This document shows, one piece after another, positions 35,181 to 47,000 of a stretch of DNA of 64,000 bases. The stretch covers positions 71,289,609 to 71,353,608 of the forward strand of contig JAYGXS010000001.1 of NCBI GenBank assembly GCA_036362985.1. Direction: 5' to 3'. The DNA is from Ligula intestinalis (lineage: Eukaryota; Platyhelminthes; Cestoda; Diphyllobothriidea; Diphyllobothriidae). Positions within the stretch are counted from its first letter, which is position 1; each line of letters starts with the position of its first letter. Both the position numbers and the translations under genes were made by a program. The notes beneath the pieces are model-generated. The model ran no database searches. It saw only the letters and a program-made list of their open reading frames with translations, and was not told the DNA's origin.

Positions 35181-35995
35181 TGCGTCCGGCATACACGAGA
35201 CTAGAGAACACACTCTCCCTGCTCTTTACCACGAGAACCACATAAACACTGTACGTAACTGACCGTTCCGCTCTCCATGTGACTCTATTGGCCTGAAGGT
35301 GCATGACCGAAAACAAATGTTTACCAATATGATTTTTCAAGTCTAAACATCGTTTCTAAACTAAGTCTGCTATTGCGGTCAACGCCGTAAATGAAGTCCG
35401 TACAAAAAGGGTCTTTTCACATACCTGTAGCTGAAAGGTTTAGAAACATAGACTTCGGTGGAGTTATTATAGGGAGATGGAATAGTACATTGATTTCGAC
35501 TATTGTTTTCATGAGCAGTGTTATGTCCTACTGCGATCGGAATGTTGAAGAAACTATTTGAATTGATACGTCTGTTGTCAGCCGCAGGTTTTCCGCCGCT
35601 CTTTTATTTTATGAAAGTGTCAATGATAATAGTACTTTTGTAAGCCATAGCTACGCCGCTGCCAAAAGTTCACCTGGCGGCAAGAAAGCAGAACCGTGAG
35701 ATCAGATCAGACCAGTGACAGGGTACCCAAAGAGAAAATTATTGACAATGTGCATGCGTTTAGTTAACAGGGGCACCGCAAGCAAGAAGCTGGCAGCAAA
35801 ATATTAGGCTTGAGCGTAGCAGCATTTACAAGCGTACGAAAATAGAGATGGGTACAAAGTATATGCGATCACTGCGACATAATCTCTATAGGCCTGATGC
35901 TCCAGATACACAGTTAAACCCATCATCGGATGGAGCATCAGATGGGGATACATCGTACATACGGCGTTTATTATTTATTGTGTATAGTCTCTATG
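35181..35995. other. No recognisable gene
   Basis: C-rich stretch to about 35280 is probably the PLE tail. The rest shows no domain. Confidence 0.4.
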
Positions 35996-35999
35996 CTAT

Positions 36000-36740
36000 G
36001 GCTTACCTATGACACTCAGTGATCTGCCCTTTATCGAGGATGGTGGCCATTTGGTGTGCTCGTTGCTTAATCGTCGCAACACAAGTTGTTAATCTCTGAA
36101 ATATAAACATCCACGTGGGATATTGGCGTGATCATTGTCCGAGAAGCTGGCACAATGGCATGGGCGTTGGTAAAGGTGCTTGCCTGTGCGCTCACCAAGG
36201 GGTTAATTACTTGGGCCACCTTAAGTTTCAACAGCAAATATGGAGAATGGAGGTCATTGTGCTCGTAAGTATTAGACTGCAGGCCCGTGAACCCTGACCC
36301 AAACAGTGAAGGGCTCATGCGGGCGTCACCTCTCGCAAAAATGGTGGCATCATCATTCTTGCATGTGTGGTCAGCTCTCGTCGAATGAGCCATGACATAC
36401 AAATTGAATAGATTTATTCGCACTGCCACCACAACTCTACCCACAACTTTATCGGATGTAATAAAGAACTTAAGCTGTTGCTCGCCATGATATTGGGCCT
36501 TTTGGTCTCACTAACTGTAACTTAGTGACTGCCTCCGGCCTGTGTGCGACTCCAAATTTAAATGGACTGAGGAGATGTCTAACGACCTCCCAGACAATTT
36601 TGACTCACAGAATCGTCCGCCAACATTTTTCTTTTGCTCGATTTTATCATTCCTCATGTTTTCGTAGTCGATAGCTTCTATTGGATGATGAGTTCTTGTG
36701 TGAATACAAAACGCGAGATAAATAAATTTCTTGTTACACT
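36000..36740 (-). mobile_element. PLE relic: GIY-YIG and UTR
   Basis: The minus frame 36444-36067 reads VMAHSTRADHTCKNDDATIF, then ARGDARMSPSLFGSGFTG and HNDLHSPYLLLKLKVA, which parallels VAAHSTRPGHTSKFDEAEM and SREYLESWFTGA in the 12-kb copy. The RT-end segment equivalent to GVAHRPE lies near 36540 (plus: GCCTCCGGCCTGTGTGCGAC) out of frame. Inactive. Confidence 0.72.
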
Positions 36741-38375
36741 GATGGCATATATTTCTTATTAATTAGTACCGCAGAAATCACCTCACATACATCGGAAGAA
36801 TAGGTATTATTATTAGCGTAAGATAGAGGCAAATGCTTTAGCGAAATTTATGGTATAGGTAGACAATAAAAAGCGCCAGTGTAGCAAGCATCAGACGCCG
36901 ACATGATACAAAAAATATTGCTTATGCTTGATTTTTTGTCAGTTCATATCTTATCGCCGCCACTGAAGCTGCCTCAAAAGATTCTGCTTTCAGATTGTTA
37001 TCCACGTTCCGCTATTGTCCTTTAAATTTCCGTGCACATTTTACCATGTTCTCAAAATCTGAAGATACTTATTTTACCCTCGGTGGGCGTTCGTGTACTT
37101 CTTAACCCAGTTATTGCAAAATTTAAGGGATGCCCTTTAAAGTGTCCGTATTTTACCCCTAACAGCAGCACTCGGGCTCCCAACCCCAACCTTAACGCCT
37201 TACCTAATCATCTGAATTTTTTTTGGCACAGGGGCACCTGCACAACTGGCGGTCAATATTGACGTGTCCAACCTAATCTCTAAGATATAAACACGTTGAC
37301 CACCAGGTTAGCTTGTTTGTTTGCACTTGGTTTCTTTCCACTATGTTCTCCTCTACTGATGACCTAGTTCGTTCCTTTTTCGACAAAAAATAATTTGCCC
37401 AGCATACGCTGTTGCTGGCCTTGTTCGCGCAGTTTAATTTCTTGGCGAGCCGTCCAGTGCTCTCCAACAAAGGAACTGTTTATAGCGCCAGAAAAGTTTA
37501 CGTCGGCTGCTGGGCTGCTACCAGAAAAAAATATGGCGTCTGTGGCGATGGTGAGAAGGAAAAATCTATTTTTAATGTGTGGTAGTCGGTACTGTAAAAA
37601 GTGTATTTTCAGTTAATTAAATCCTTACGATGGATAGGGTGATAAAAAACATTTCCTTTCATCCAACTATTATCCCACTTTGCAAACGTACTTTTGGCCT
37701 AGAGTTAAAGCTATATTAAGTTGTGCCGATAGTTTACTGTAAAATATCACTTAAAGCACATCTCTTCTTCGATTTGGATTACACCGAACATGACTTTTCA
37801 ATCCAACAACTTCTCGTATCTTCATCATTCTAAAAGCAGTTTGGTAAAAATGGAAAGTCAAACTACTTCGGAGTGTGTGAAAGATCACCCACGATTATGT
37901 CAATGGTTTGATATAAATATAGGGACAATAACTACAAAGAAACGGCGAATTGAAGCCGACATGAAATAAGAACAAAGGGTATTTGAGTGTCATAGGAATA
38001 GCTTTATTGGCCGGAAATTCCACACACATACATTTGGATCCACTATTATGGACAGAAGCATAAAAGGTAAGGCGCCTGACGAGGCTTCTTTGTGCAGCAT
38101 TTTATGGCTGTAAAACTGCAGTCTTACTCGGGTTACCGTTTGTCGAGGATTTTTAGTGGGCACCCTGTCCACCTCTCACTCAATGTCTGGCACGATCTAC
38201 TTAAATGCTCAGTCTCGGCTGCGCCCGCGTCTTAACGGTGCCCGGTCCAACTAATCCCCTCCAAGGCTGCATAAAACAAAGACCTAAAGGCGGTGGCTGC
38301 CACTCAACATCACTCCGGACCTAACCCGCTTCGCGGCTGCAGTCAAGATTTTGTCCTAATTATCCTCCTTTCCGC
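36741..38375. other. Mostly AT-rich, no certain gene
   Basis: Apart from the weak exon at 37375-37607, a minus frame at 38172-37990 ends near a TTTATT (AATAAA on the minus strand) at about 38003, but nothing else supports a gene. Confidence 0.35.
37375..37607 (-). CDS. Candidate terminal exon, unrecognised protein (weak)
   Basis: On the minus strand an acceptor-like site (CACTTTTTACAG) precedes about 70 open codons containing SGSSPAADVNFSGAINSSF, then EHWTARQEIKLREQGQQQR and MLGKLFFVEKGTN before a TAG. Upstream a GTAAGG donor would give a 37-nt intron, the size seen in the ACBP gene. However, the frame meets a stop shortly above an ATG, so the whole would be about 80 residues. No family is recognised and no AATAAA lies close downstream. 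A plus-strand frame over the same bases (37395-37616, with a good start context at 37533) cannot be excluded. Partial or false gene both remain possible. Confidence 0.28.
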
Positions 38376-38379
38376 CTGT

Positions 38380-38495
38380 GCAGAATACATTCTTCCTTCT
38401 ATTCTGGCCACCCCAACACTTCTCTAAGGAACCAGGCCTGGCAGATCGCAGCCGTAAGGGTTAACCTTAATAGCCTTAACACCCCTCGATAGGTT
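38380..38495 (+). repeat. Repeat with AAGGAACCAGG motif
   Basis: CTCTAAGGAACCAGGCCTGG, AGATCGCAGCCGTAAGG and TAGCCTTAAC match the end of the insertion at 42595-43077 and a copy near 40300. Family unassigned. Confidence 0.6.
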
Positions 38496-38979
38496 CACAA
38501 TGGGACTGTTTGCGACATACGTCGCAGCTTCTCGTTATACGGCGTTCGGGTAGTTGGCTGTAACGCTTAAATGATTGCGGAATGCAGTTTCTACAGAGGT
38601 TTTTGTAAAAGGCTGGATTAATATGTGGTCATTGTCTCTCTTCCGTACTGCCTTTCAATACACTCAACATTCCCACGCCTGTCGTGTGACTGAAACTTTG
38701 CGCATTCACGTGGTTTCAACTTGGTTGATTTTCTTCACAAAACTTTGCTGTGCGCGTGGGCATAAACATGTGAACAACGTCAGTGTTTTGCATTCGATCA
38801 GAATGCACTGCCTTTCACTTCAAAATACAAACAATACAGGTAGCTGGAGCATTGACTTCGATGAAGTTTACTATGTGCTTCACAGCAGGGTGGTCCAAAG
38901 AGGGCCCTTTGCGCGTGGATTAGTTTCAAGTGATTGCACAGTATGGCGAGTGCTGCATGAAGCATTTCGCTGTTTAAAA

Positions 38980-39870
38980 AAGACCGGTAATCACTCGAAA
39001 AGCAAAATTGAGTAGGGTTGCAATACTGTTTATCCTGCAGTCCAAATTCAATTTTTTTCAGTCACGCAAGGGTGCCGACTCTGTGATGAGCTCCTTTCTG
39101 GCCGCTGCGAAAAACTGATTCTGTAAAAAATGGCTATTTAAATAGTATGAATTTTTTTCATTGATTTTGACTACTTTTATAAATTCAAATATATTTTATG
39201 GAAACTGTGCACAAAAGCTCCTCTCTTGATATTTTGACAGAACATTGCGCCTTCTTCAAATATTATTCTTAAAGGAAGGGTTTCCATCGGATTTAGAAAA
39301 AGTTTCTGAATTGCCGAATGATTTTGAAAGCCACCTACTGCTAGAACTGAATTCAATTTTTAAAAAGTGAATGCTGTGTACATCCTTCTTGCCTATTGTT
39401 TGAGGAAATGGTTGCATAGCTCTCATAAAATTTCGTAATAGACATGGATCATGCTGTATATATCAGTGACAGCATTAATAAATTGACGGGTACGATGTAT
39501 TATGAATGAACACCGCACAATCGTAAAAAACCCAAATTTAGAATTTTTTGAAACCGAAGAAAACCCCTCCTTTAAGAGTAGTATTTATAGAAGGTGTAAT
39601 TCACTAAAAAATAAGTACAAGAGAGGATTGATTCGTGCATGCTTTCCATAAAACATATTTGAAGTTATAATGGCAGTCAAAATCAATGATAAAAATGCAT
39701 GCTATTTAAGTTGCCATTTTTTACAGAATCTACTTTTGCAAGCAATCAGAAAGAAGCTTATCACAGAGACAGCATCCTGGCGTGACTGAAAATAATTTAA
39801 ACTGGAATGCATGATAAACAGTTTTGCAAATCTACTCAATGTTGGCTTGCGAGCGATTACTGTATGCTTG
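38980..39870. repeat. Fold-back element with long terminal inverted repeats, copy A
   Basis: Arms of ~300 bp (about 38985-39300 and 39550-39865) are reverse complements. Examples: TAATCACTCG near 38989 with CGAGCGATTA near 39851; TTGAGTAG near 39008 with CTACTCAA near 39833; TCATTGATTTTGACT near 39160 with AGTCAAAATCAATGA near 39675. Length and sequence match copy B at 55.7 kb. No transposase frame is present, so it is probably a non-autonomous DNA element. Confidence 0.85.
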
Positions 39871-39874
39871 TAGC

Positions 39875-40345
39875 GTTTCTACAGTCTAAACGCAAGACGC
39901 CACAGAAGTGGTCTCGTAGTGGCAATTTTGGACGCATAGTCGCGCCTTACCTAGCGTGATGGCTCATGTCCACCTGTCACACGCGAACTTTGCCCTCGCG
40001 CGACTGGGGCGCACACGCGCACCCCAGGCTGGTCCGGCCAATTAGCATCATTGAGCTGACTCGTACAAAGCCCGCTGTAGACCCTTGTGACAATTCGTGC
40101 ACTGACGAAGACTCCGAATTCCACCTCGAGCTGGGACGAACGCAGGCAGTGTCGTTGGCTACCGTGATGACCCCACGCTTTCACACGGCCCTCACGGTTG
40201 AACGCCATGCCAGGCCGAGTGGCAACATCCTCCTAACTATTCTGTACAGAATGCATTGTGCCTAAAAATCTGGCTATCCCGTGACATCTCTCACCGCTTT
40301 AGGAACCGGGCCTGAAGATTGCAGTTGTGATATACTTGTCCTGAA
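39875..40345 (+). repeat. GC-rich repeat ending in the AAGGAACCAGG-type motif
   Basis: CGCTTTAGGAACCGGGCCTG and AGATTGCAGTTG at 40297-40330 match the ends at 38.4 and 43.0 kb. The region before it (39950-40230) is GC-rich with no recognised protein. Confidence 0.5.
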
Positions 40346-41025
40346 CTCACGCACTCACTCACGCATCTGAGCATGGTATCAAGGCAGAGTCAAGAAGACC
40401 GGAGGTCAGAGAGAGTGGCGTTATTTGGCGCGGCGTGAGACTGTCCTCACACGTGCCACCATTCCCCTGTTCGGCATTGGTTATGGGAGTGCAATCAAAG
40501 TAACGCCTGCGGCACCATGGTCTCCTTGTTGCTCCAGCGACTCTACCACGCAGCCTTTCTATGGATATACGTTACCGCAAAACATACATGGAATTGTGGC
40601 GTGAACTGGCGGTGGGAAGGATGCACAAGTCCCATTAACGTGCCTCAGCCAGAATGCCACAGGGCTACCCTCAAAAACAGAAATATTTATAAGGCAGAGG
40701 CGTAGCAGCTGCTTAAAAGTCTACACTGGCTAGCGAATGCTCCATTTTCATGGAAATGGTTGCCGGTGTGATTTATGCTGTAAGCTGTGCAGTCCATATA
40801 CATTTAGAAAAACTGAACTGAACCGAACTTTTTTTTATCTATTTTTACCACAGTACTTAGTTTAAATGACTCCGCTCTAAATATACAATTTATTTATCGT
40901 TGCTGTCGGCTATTTATATCTTGTAGCAATGAATTGTCGTCGATTAGGTTAAAATTGGAACTGGCATCCTCAAATTCACCGGTGAAGCTTTGAAAACGTC
41001 AACTGTTCATGACGTTTACGTTATT
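40346..41025. other. No recognisable gene
   Basis: Only short frames; AT-rich from 40780. Confidence 0.5.
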
Positions 41026-41029
41026 ATGA

Positions 41030-41225
41030 AGGCCAAACAGAATATAAGTTATAGGAATATTCCGGCAGACACTGGCCACCATGATATAGCCATTTTGGGC
41101 TATTGGCCCTCATCAGCCAAGGGCAGCCAACTCTGGTGAAGCAGCTGAAATAGCCACCGCACTTGAGTTTCGAACTCGCGCCTCGCCGGTCAGGGGCAGA
41201 CGTCCTAACCATTGAGCCATCGAGC
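41030..41225 (-). repeat. tRNA-derived SINE, best-preserved copy
   Basis: On the minus strand the head carries a Pol III box A (TGGCTCAATGGTTAGG, 41219-41204) and box B (GCGAGTTCGAAACTC, 41179-41165) at tRNA-like spacing. The family body follows (TTGGCTGATGAGGGCCAATA, CAAAATGGCTATATCATGG). Box order and the shared body make a tRNA-derived SINE the most likely reading. It is not a functional tRNA gene because the cloverleaf does not close. Confidence 0.78.
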
Positions 41226-41260
41226 TCGGTGTCTAGCCGGTTGTAAATCGGGGGTATATA

Positions 41261-41365
41261 TTATCCGATTGTGCACCGATCTGTTCCTCAGGATGTGCCC
41301 ATCCTGCCTCTGCTCATCCCAGGATGGGCACATCCTGAGGAACAGATCGGCGCACAAGCGAATAA
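41261..41365. repeat. 46-bp-arm hairpin
   Basis: Arms 41261-41306 and 41320-41365 are reverse complements. The inner 32 bp match perfectly (CCTCAGGATGTGCCCATCC within the left arm) and the outer part has few mismatches. The loop is 13 nt (41307-41319). It lies about 40 bp from the tRNA-like head of the SINE. Confidence 0.92.
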
Positions 41366-41867
41366 TAAAAGAATAGAAGCTGTAATGGATACAGCTGCAC
41401 AAAGTTGCTCCTCGGTGATATCTTAAATGACTTCTTTTGAAATAAATATCAGGTTTGTTATCCTAAATATGCACTTTAGGTCATTTTAAGCATATTTTAA
41501 GCAGCAGAATAAGTAGCACACAATGGCATTTCGCAATACGCGTGACTGGATACTTTTTGGCATTCGCAGTCAGGTTATAAAAATGCCTGCGGAAGTTTAA
41601 AATGGTAAATAAGAATTGAATGACGTTTAATATTTGCCAACAACGTCAGGAAAAATAATTGTTTTTCCATCAATATGCTCAAAATAGCTAAAATAAAATT
41701 GGAATAGTTGATATCTGTAGGATTAATGGTTCACATGTATGTTGAAGAAATGAACGTGTGACTTAAATTTGTATTGAATGTCACTGCATTTTTTGGATGA
41801 ATTTAACGCTAATTCAGATCATTTTCGAACTTGAACTACAACATATGGAAATTATAGATAATCTCTA

Positions 41868-44030
41868 AAAAGCAGAACACCTTAGCAAGTTTTTTGCATC
41901 TGTTTTCACTGAGGAACTGCATTTTAATCCAACAGACTTCCATGCAGAGAGTAATGGCAGAATCATGGAGGACCTCCGTTTCACAGAAGAATATGTAAGA
42001 AATGAACTTCTTGCGCTTAATGAAGCTAAGTCTCCGGGTCCAGACAAAATACCGGCAAAGGTACTGCAAGAGCTGGCTGCGGAACTTTCCAGACCGCTTA
42101 CGCACATTTTTCAGTTGTCCTTTGATCGAGGCCTCCTCCCATCCGATTGGAAAGTTGCAAGCATATACCCTATTCACAAGGGTGGATCCATAACCAGCGC
42201 GAACAACTATCGACCAGTGAGCCTAACTTGCATCTGTTGTAAAGTTATGGAAAGGATCATCAAAAAGGCCAATAAAAAGTTCCTCGAAGAAAAAGACTTC
42301 TTTGATGGTGCCCAACACGGGTTTCGAGAAAACCATTCCTGCCTGACCAATATGCTTTATTCTATGGAGCAATGGTCCAAGCCATTAGACGAAAATACCC
42401 CCGTATATGTTGTTTACATAGACTTTAATAAAGCCTTCGATAGTGTCCCTCACCAACGGCTACCCTACAAGGTTGGCGAATCTGGGTTAAGGCGCAATTT
42501 ACTAACTTGGGTAGGAGATTTTCTGATAGGCCGATCGCAGCCCGTGTGCGTCGGAAACGCAAAATACTCTTCAGTGCCAGTTGCGAGTGGAGTGCTTGTA
42601 GCGGCTCGTGCCTGGCTGACTAGCTCGCATCGAAGTGCACTTTCCCAACGGCTCGCCGGCGCGGTTTTTGACGTCTCGATCAGCCAAGCACGGTCCCCGC
42701 ATCTACGCTCAAAAAGCAGGCGACGAATGGGGATCTTGCATGCGTGCCCGACGCAAGTTGCCTCTCTGCCCAAAATCTCCAGGCCGACCTAGCCAATGAA
42801 AGCTATCTCTCTCTCTGTCTTCTGGCCCGACTACTCAAAGACCTGACTTGGAAATCGGCTTTGAGCGAGACGGGTTGGAGGGCGCGCGCTCATGCGCCCT
42901 CCGGCCGTACAGCCATGCCGGATGGACTGGCATCTTTTCCATAACTTTTCTGTGAACAATAGACTGTTCTGTCTACTCTCGCCTTTTCACCGTCTTCTCT
43001 CCAATCTCCTAAGGAACCAGGGTCTGGAAGATTGTAGGTGTTAAGGCCACAACCGTCGTAGCCTTATCTCCTAGATGCCTCAGGGCTCCGTTCTTGTGCC
43101 ACTATTGTTCCTAATCTACGTCAACGACTGTAGGCATGGACTGGTCAGTAATGGAGTCTTGTTTGCAGATTATATTAAGATATGGCAACGCATCAGAAAC
43201 GCGTATGATGAACAAATTCTGCAAGAAGGACTTGACCGCCTAGGTGAATGGTCCAAAAATGGTTAATACGGTTTAACTTTGAGAAGTATGTAACATTTCG
43301 ACTCAAGACGTAGTGAGCGCGACGGATGACTCACACAACTACGTACTCGATGGAAGGTGCCTGTCGAACGTTAATGAACAAAAAGATCTGGGTATGGCTA
43401 TTGTGCCATCCCTGAAGCCGTCTTTACAGTGTGCTAGGGCTGCCAAGAGGGCAACCAGTGTTCTGTTTGCCATTAAACGAACTTTTGTCGACATAGACAA
43501 AAAACTATTCGGCAAAATCTATGGAATATTTATTCGCTCACATCTGGAGTATGGCGTTCAGGCGTGGCGACCATGGATGCACAAAGATAAGCAGATGCTG
43601 GAAAGAATTCAGCGAAGGGCAACAAAAATTGTGAAGGGCGTAAAATCTTCATCTTAAGAATGTAGACTAGAAGCACTTAACGTTTTCCCCTTGAGTATAG
43701 ACAAATCCGCGGCGACCTCATACAGACGTACCGCCTCGTGACAAATCGGGAGTGTGCCCTGAAGTTTGATGACTTTTCGCCTTTACCACTTCAACAAACA
43801 TCCGTGGAAATTCCCTCAAACTGCGGGGAACCCTATCCCATCAAGAGGTCCACAAGCAATCGTTTTCACAACGAGTCATCGGTGTCTGGAACAGACTGCC
43901 CGAGGAGGTCATAATGGCGAACTCCACAGATGCGTTTAAACGGAAAGTGGATGAACATCTATTTAACACTTACCGTTCATATGCACAAGGAAGCAGGAAT
44001 AATTTACGCTCCGGAAATACCTATCGATAA
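41868..44030 (+). mobile_element. CR1/jockey-like LINE: RT ORF, interrupted and decayed
   Basis: The open frame from 41868 to 42594 reads EHLSKFFASVF, then KSPGPDKIPAKVLQELA, SDWKVASIYPIHKGG, NYRPVSLTCICCKVMERI, GAQHGFRENHSCLTNML, YIDFNKAFDSVPHQRL and FLIGRSQPVCV: RT domains 0-4 with the first catalytic Asp (YIDF). After the 42595-43077 insertion it resumes as PQGSVLVPLLFLIYVNDC and then LFADYIKIW. It continues to YGIFIRSHLEYGVQAWRPW, MLERIQRRATKIVKG and GDLIQTYRLV, and ends near 44030 with TDAFKRKVDEHLFN. The box expected as FADD reads FADY (43162-43173). A frameshift lies near 43260 and a stop near 43655. The endonuclease half is absent. Inactive. Confidence 0.92.
42595..43077 (+). mobile_element. 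Insertion of ~480 bp inside the LINE RT
   Basis: The RT reading stops matching after VASGV at 42594 and resumes with PQGSV at 43079, which bounds the insert tightly. TGC occurs at both junctions, a possible 3-bp target duplication. The right end has CTCCTAAGGAACCAGGGTCT and AGATTGTAGG, shared with 38.4 and 40.3 kb. No coding capacity is seen. Confidence 0.8.
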
Positions 44031-47000
44031 AACTTTACCTTTGTATATTCTTCTCAATATTTTGCAGTAACACATTTTATGTTGGATATATTATGTACAT
44101 AAGAGACTATTCTGACTGCTCACACGCACACGTTAAAATTTGTACATGTATATATGTTACTCACTGTTTATAATGACCTATTTTATGTTATCGGATGAAT
44201 GCGAATGTTCGCGATCCAGGTACTTGCATGGATGAATCTGGACCAGATCGGAGTACACCTATGTATTGTATTATGTGAAGAGCTTGGTTATCTACAAGAA
44301 AAGAATACTGTTTGTCTGTATTTTACGAAATAACAAAAAAATATGTAACCAGTTGCGCACGCACAGAGATGAAAATCTCACTCTATCCTGTTGGCAAACT
44401 GGGCTTTGTAGCCGGTGACTGGGCTTATAAGCCGGCGGATTTTACTATAGAAAATTCCGTCCCAAGCTGATTTGGGTTCAATAGGCGGCTGAGCCAATTA
44501 AATGTGGGCTAAATAACCGGTGACTACTGTAACAGTAAGCAATATGGCCTTAACTAGACACTCTAGAAACTTTAAAAATTGGGGTGACCATAAACTACGT
44601 GATTGGTATGGAAACTGAGGCTTTTTTGACTAATGTTCTTGGAGAAAGCATTTCAAATTTGCATTTCATTTAGAGCCTTCATATGTTTTCTCCAGGAAAG
44701 CGTAGACAAAGTTTCATTGGTGCGGTTTATAACACTTAAAAACAAGAAAGCTTATTTGTTAAATTTATTTCTGATTGCTCATTATACTTTCCGAGGCCAT
44801 AAGAGTTTGAAAAAAGATTAATGTAACGTTTTCCACTACAGTTACCTCCAAAAATAGTTTTTGTATCAAAAATGGGTGTGTCCTCTGAAAGAGAAAGAAA
44901 AGTGTTTGTATTTTTTAGGTGAACTAACGCTATAAACAACGGCTACTGGATGACAGTTCTGACAGCTTAAGTGGGATTCGTACTGTTAACACCTGAAATA
45001 AATTGAGGAGAGATTTGTTATGGAAAGATTAATGACTTAGCGCCAAGCATAGGTTATTTAAAAAAAATTCAATGCGTGTTGCTTCTTCATAGTAAAGCTC
45101 CGCGTTGTAATGCAAGATTTAAACTTGTAAGTAAAGTCAAAAAAGACAATTTTGACAGCAAAATCTGTCAAAAGAACTCGAAAAATCCGTTAATTAATTA
45201 TTGGTGTTCGCGAAAACGAACAGTCACTTATCTAACTGGTTTCTTTAGCCGCAAGGTATAATACCGCGACGTATTTATTTTCAAACACTAAATGGCCAAG
45301 CATAACGCTGTAAATGATCATTCACTAATGAATATTCTACATAAACGATTAAAACTGCGCAGTTCGTGCTAAAAGACGTGTTTGATATACCAAAAGATGT
45401 AATAAAGCATTAAAAATGTGTTTTGACAAATTTTCACATTCTAAATCTGCAAATACTTTGGCACACGCTTTTAGCAAATATAAGATATTCTGCAGTAATT
45501 GAATTTGTCTGGAGATTTCAGTCTAAAAGCTTATTCTATAACGAGCAGCATAAACGAACTCTGCTAATTAGAAAACACGCTTTTTATCCACTCATTTTCT
45601 TAAATGAGCACTATTAAAATTCAGATAGTGCTTATTAAATATAAATAGCCCGAATCATAAACATCACCGGTTTTAACAATTTCATTTTCTCCACCCTTTT
45701 TTTCGCGTTTTCGTCAACTTTGTTTCAGTAAAATGGTTGAGAGGTCTGAAGTTACGCGATTTCATAAATTCCATGGCATTTTTAAATATGAGACGAAAAA
45801 GAGGTGCTTGAAAAAAACCAGGTTGCTCGGAAAACATACCAGTAACGACTAAAATTAAAGCGAAACAGTATTTCGAGTTGTTTTGTTTGCTGAGGAAATA
45901 GTGGGATGCTCATGCCGATTAGGCATTTAAAAAGATACAAAAGCGTTTTTTTATTATTTCGGGCATCTTTATACAAGTGATGTGGCAAAGGCTGTACTCA
46001 TTGTATCCACAACTTCATTTAAATATCGCTTATCATACGTCCCCCTCTCACTCTTAAAAAAACTTAGCTAACTAGTTTTCCCCAGCATTGTTTTCGTTAA
46101 AACAGCGCCAACGTGGCTACCAGTAGCGTTATTAAATTAAAAAATGGTCTTTTTTACAACACAACTGGTATAGCTGCATGTAAAAAATAAATACATCAGT
46201 CCGTGTCAAAAGTAGCTGTTAAGCGGTTGAGAAGAGCCAACAGTCTACCAAGATAGCAACATTTGAGGGAGAAAAGACAGCCGCTTTTAGCGCATTGTGT
46301 AGAATAATTAGCAACAACTGTTCAGCATGTACTTACAGCAGTGGTTTTGGACCGCAACACACACACGTATCATGTGAAAGTATACAACCCTCGGTTCACG
46401 AAAATATCTGCGTAAGCACTCTCATTCAAAAAGTTTTTGAATAAAAAAAACTCTATATTTCGCACGGATCCAGTTGACTTCTTCGTTTTTATCATTTCAA
46501 CTGTAATTGATATTGTGTGGTTTCCTCGGGCGGTATTGCTTTTGCAGTGCGAGGAATAACTCTTTGAGAAAAATGAGTTTACTCTTCTTCTGCACATATG
46601 CACTCGCGCAAGATATGCGACCAGGAACTGTCCATGATTCAGCTGGCTATATGCAAAGTTTCAGTGAAATAAGGGTGAATGTTAAGAAACGGTAGGTCTA
46701 GGGTTCGGGTTAAAAAGCAACATTAGGATTGAGGTTTGGGTTAGTGTAAGGGTTATGATACATGGCTATCAACCGTTCCTTGAACTTACCGTAAGAGCAC
46801 CCTATGACGTATGGACGCTAATATTTCGTTATCCTGTAAGTGGAGGTGGTGTTTGTAATCATTTCTGACCCAGAGGATTTTTCTTCTTGGTTTACCGAGG
46901 GTACATGTGTTTGACAAAGTCAGTATCTATTAGGTTAATCGTATCCTAGTTTGGAACTATCCTCACGGAATACAATCCGTGAATACCAGATAACCAACTG

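Noticed and set aside
41165..41219. tRNA gene on the minus strand
   Set aside because: Box A and B are present, but no full cloverleaf closes and the sequence continues into a SINE body shared with other loci.
46683..46760. Telomere-like GGGTTA motifs
   Set aside because: Only a few degenerate, irregularly spaced motifs; not a TTAGGG array.
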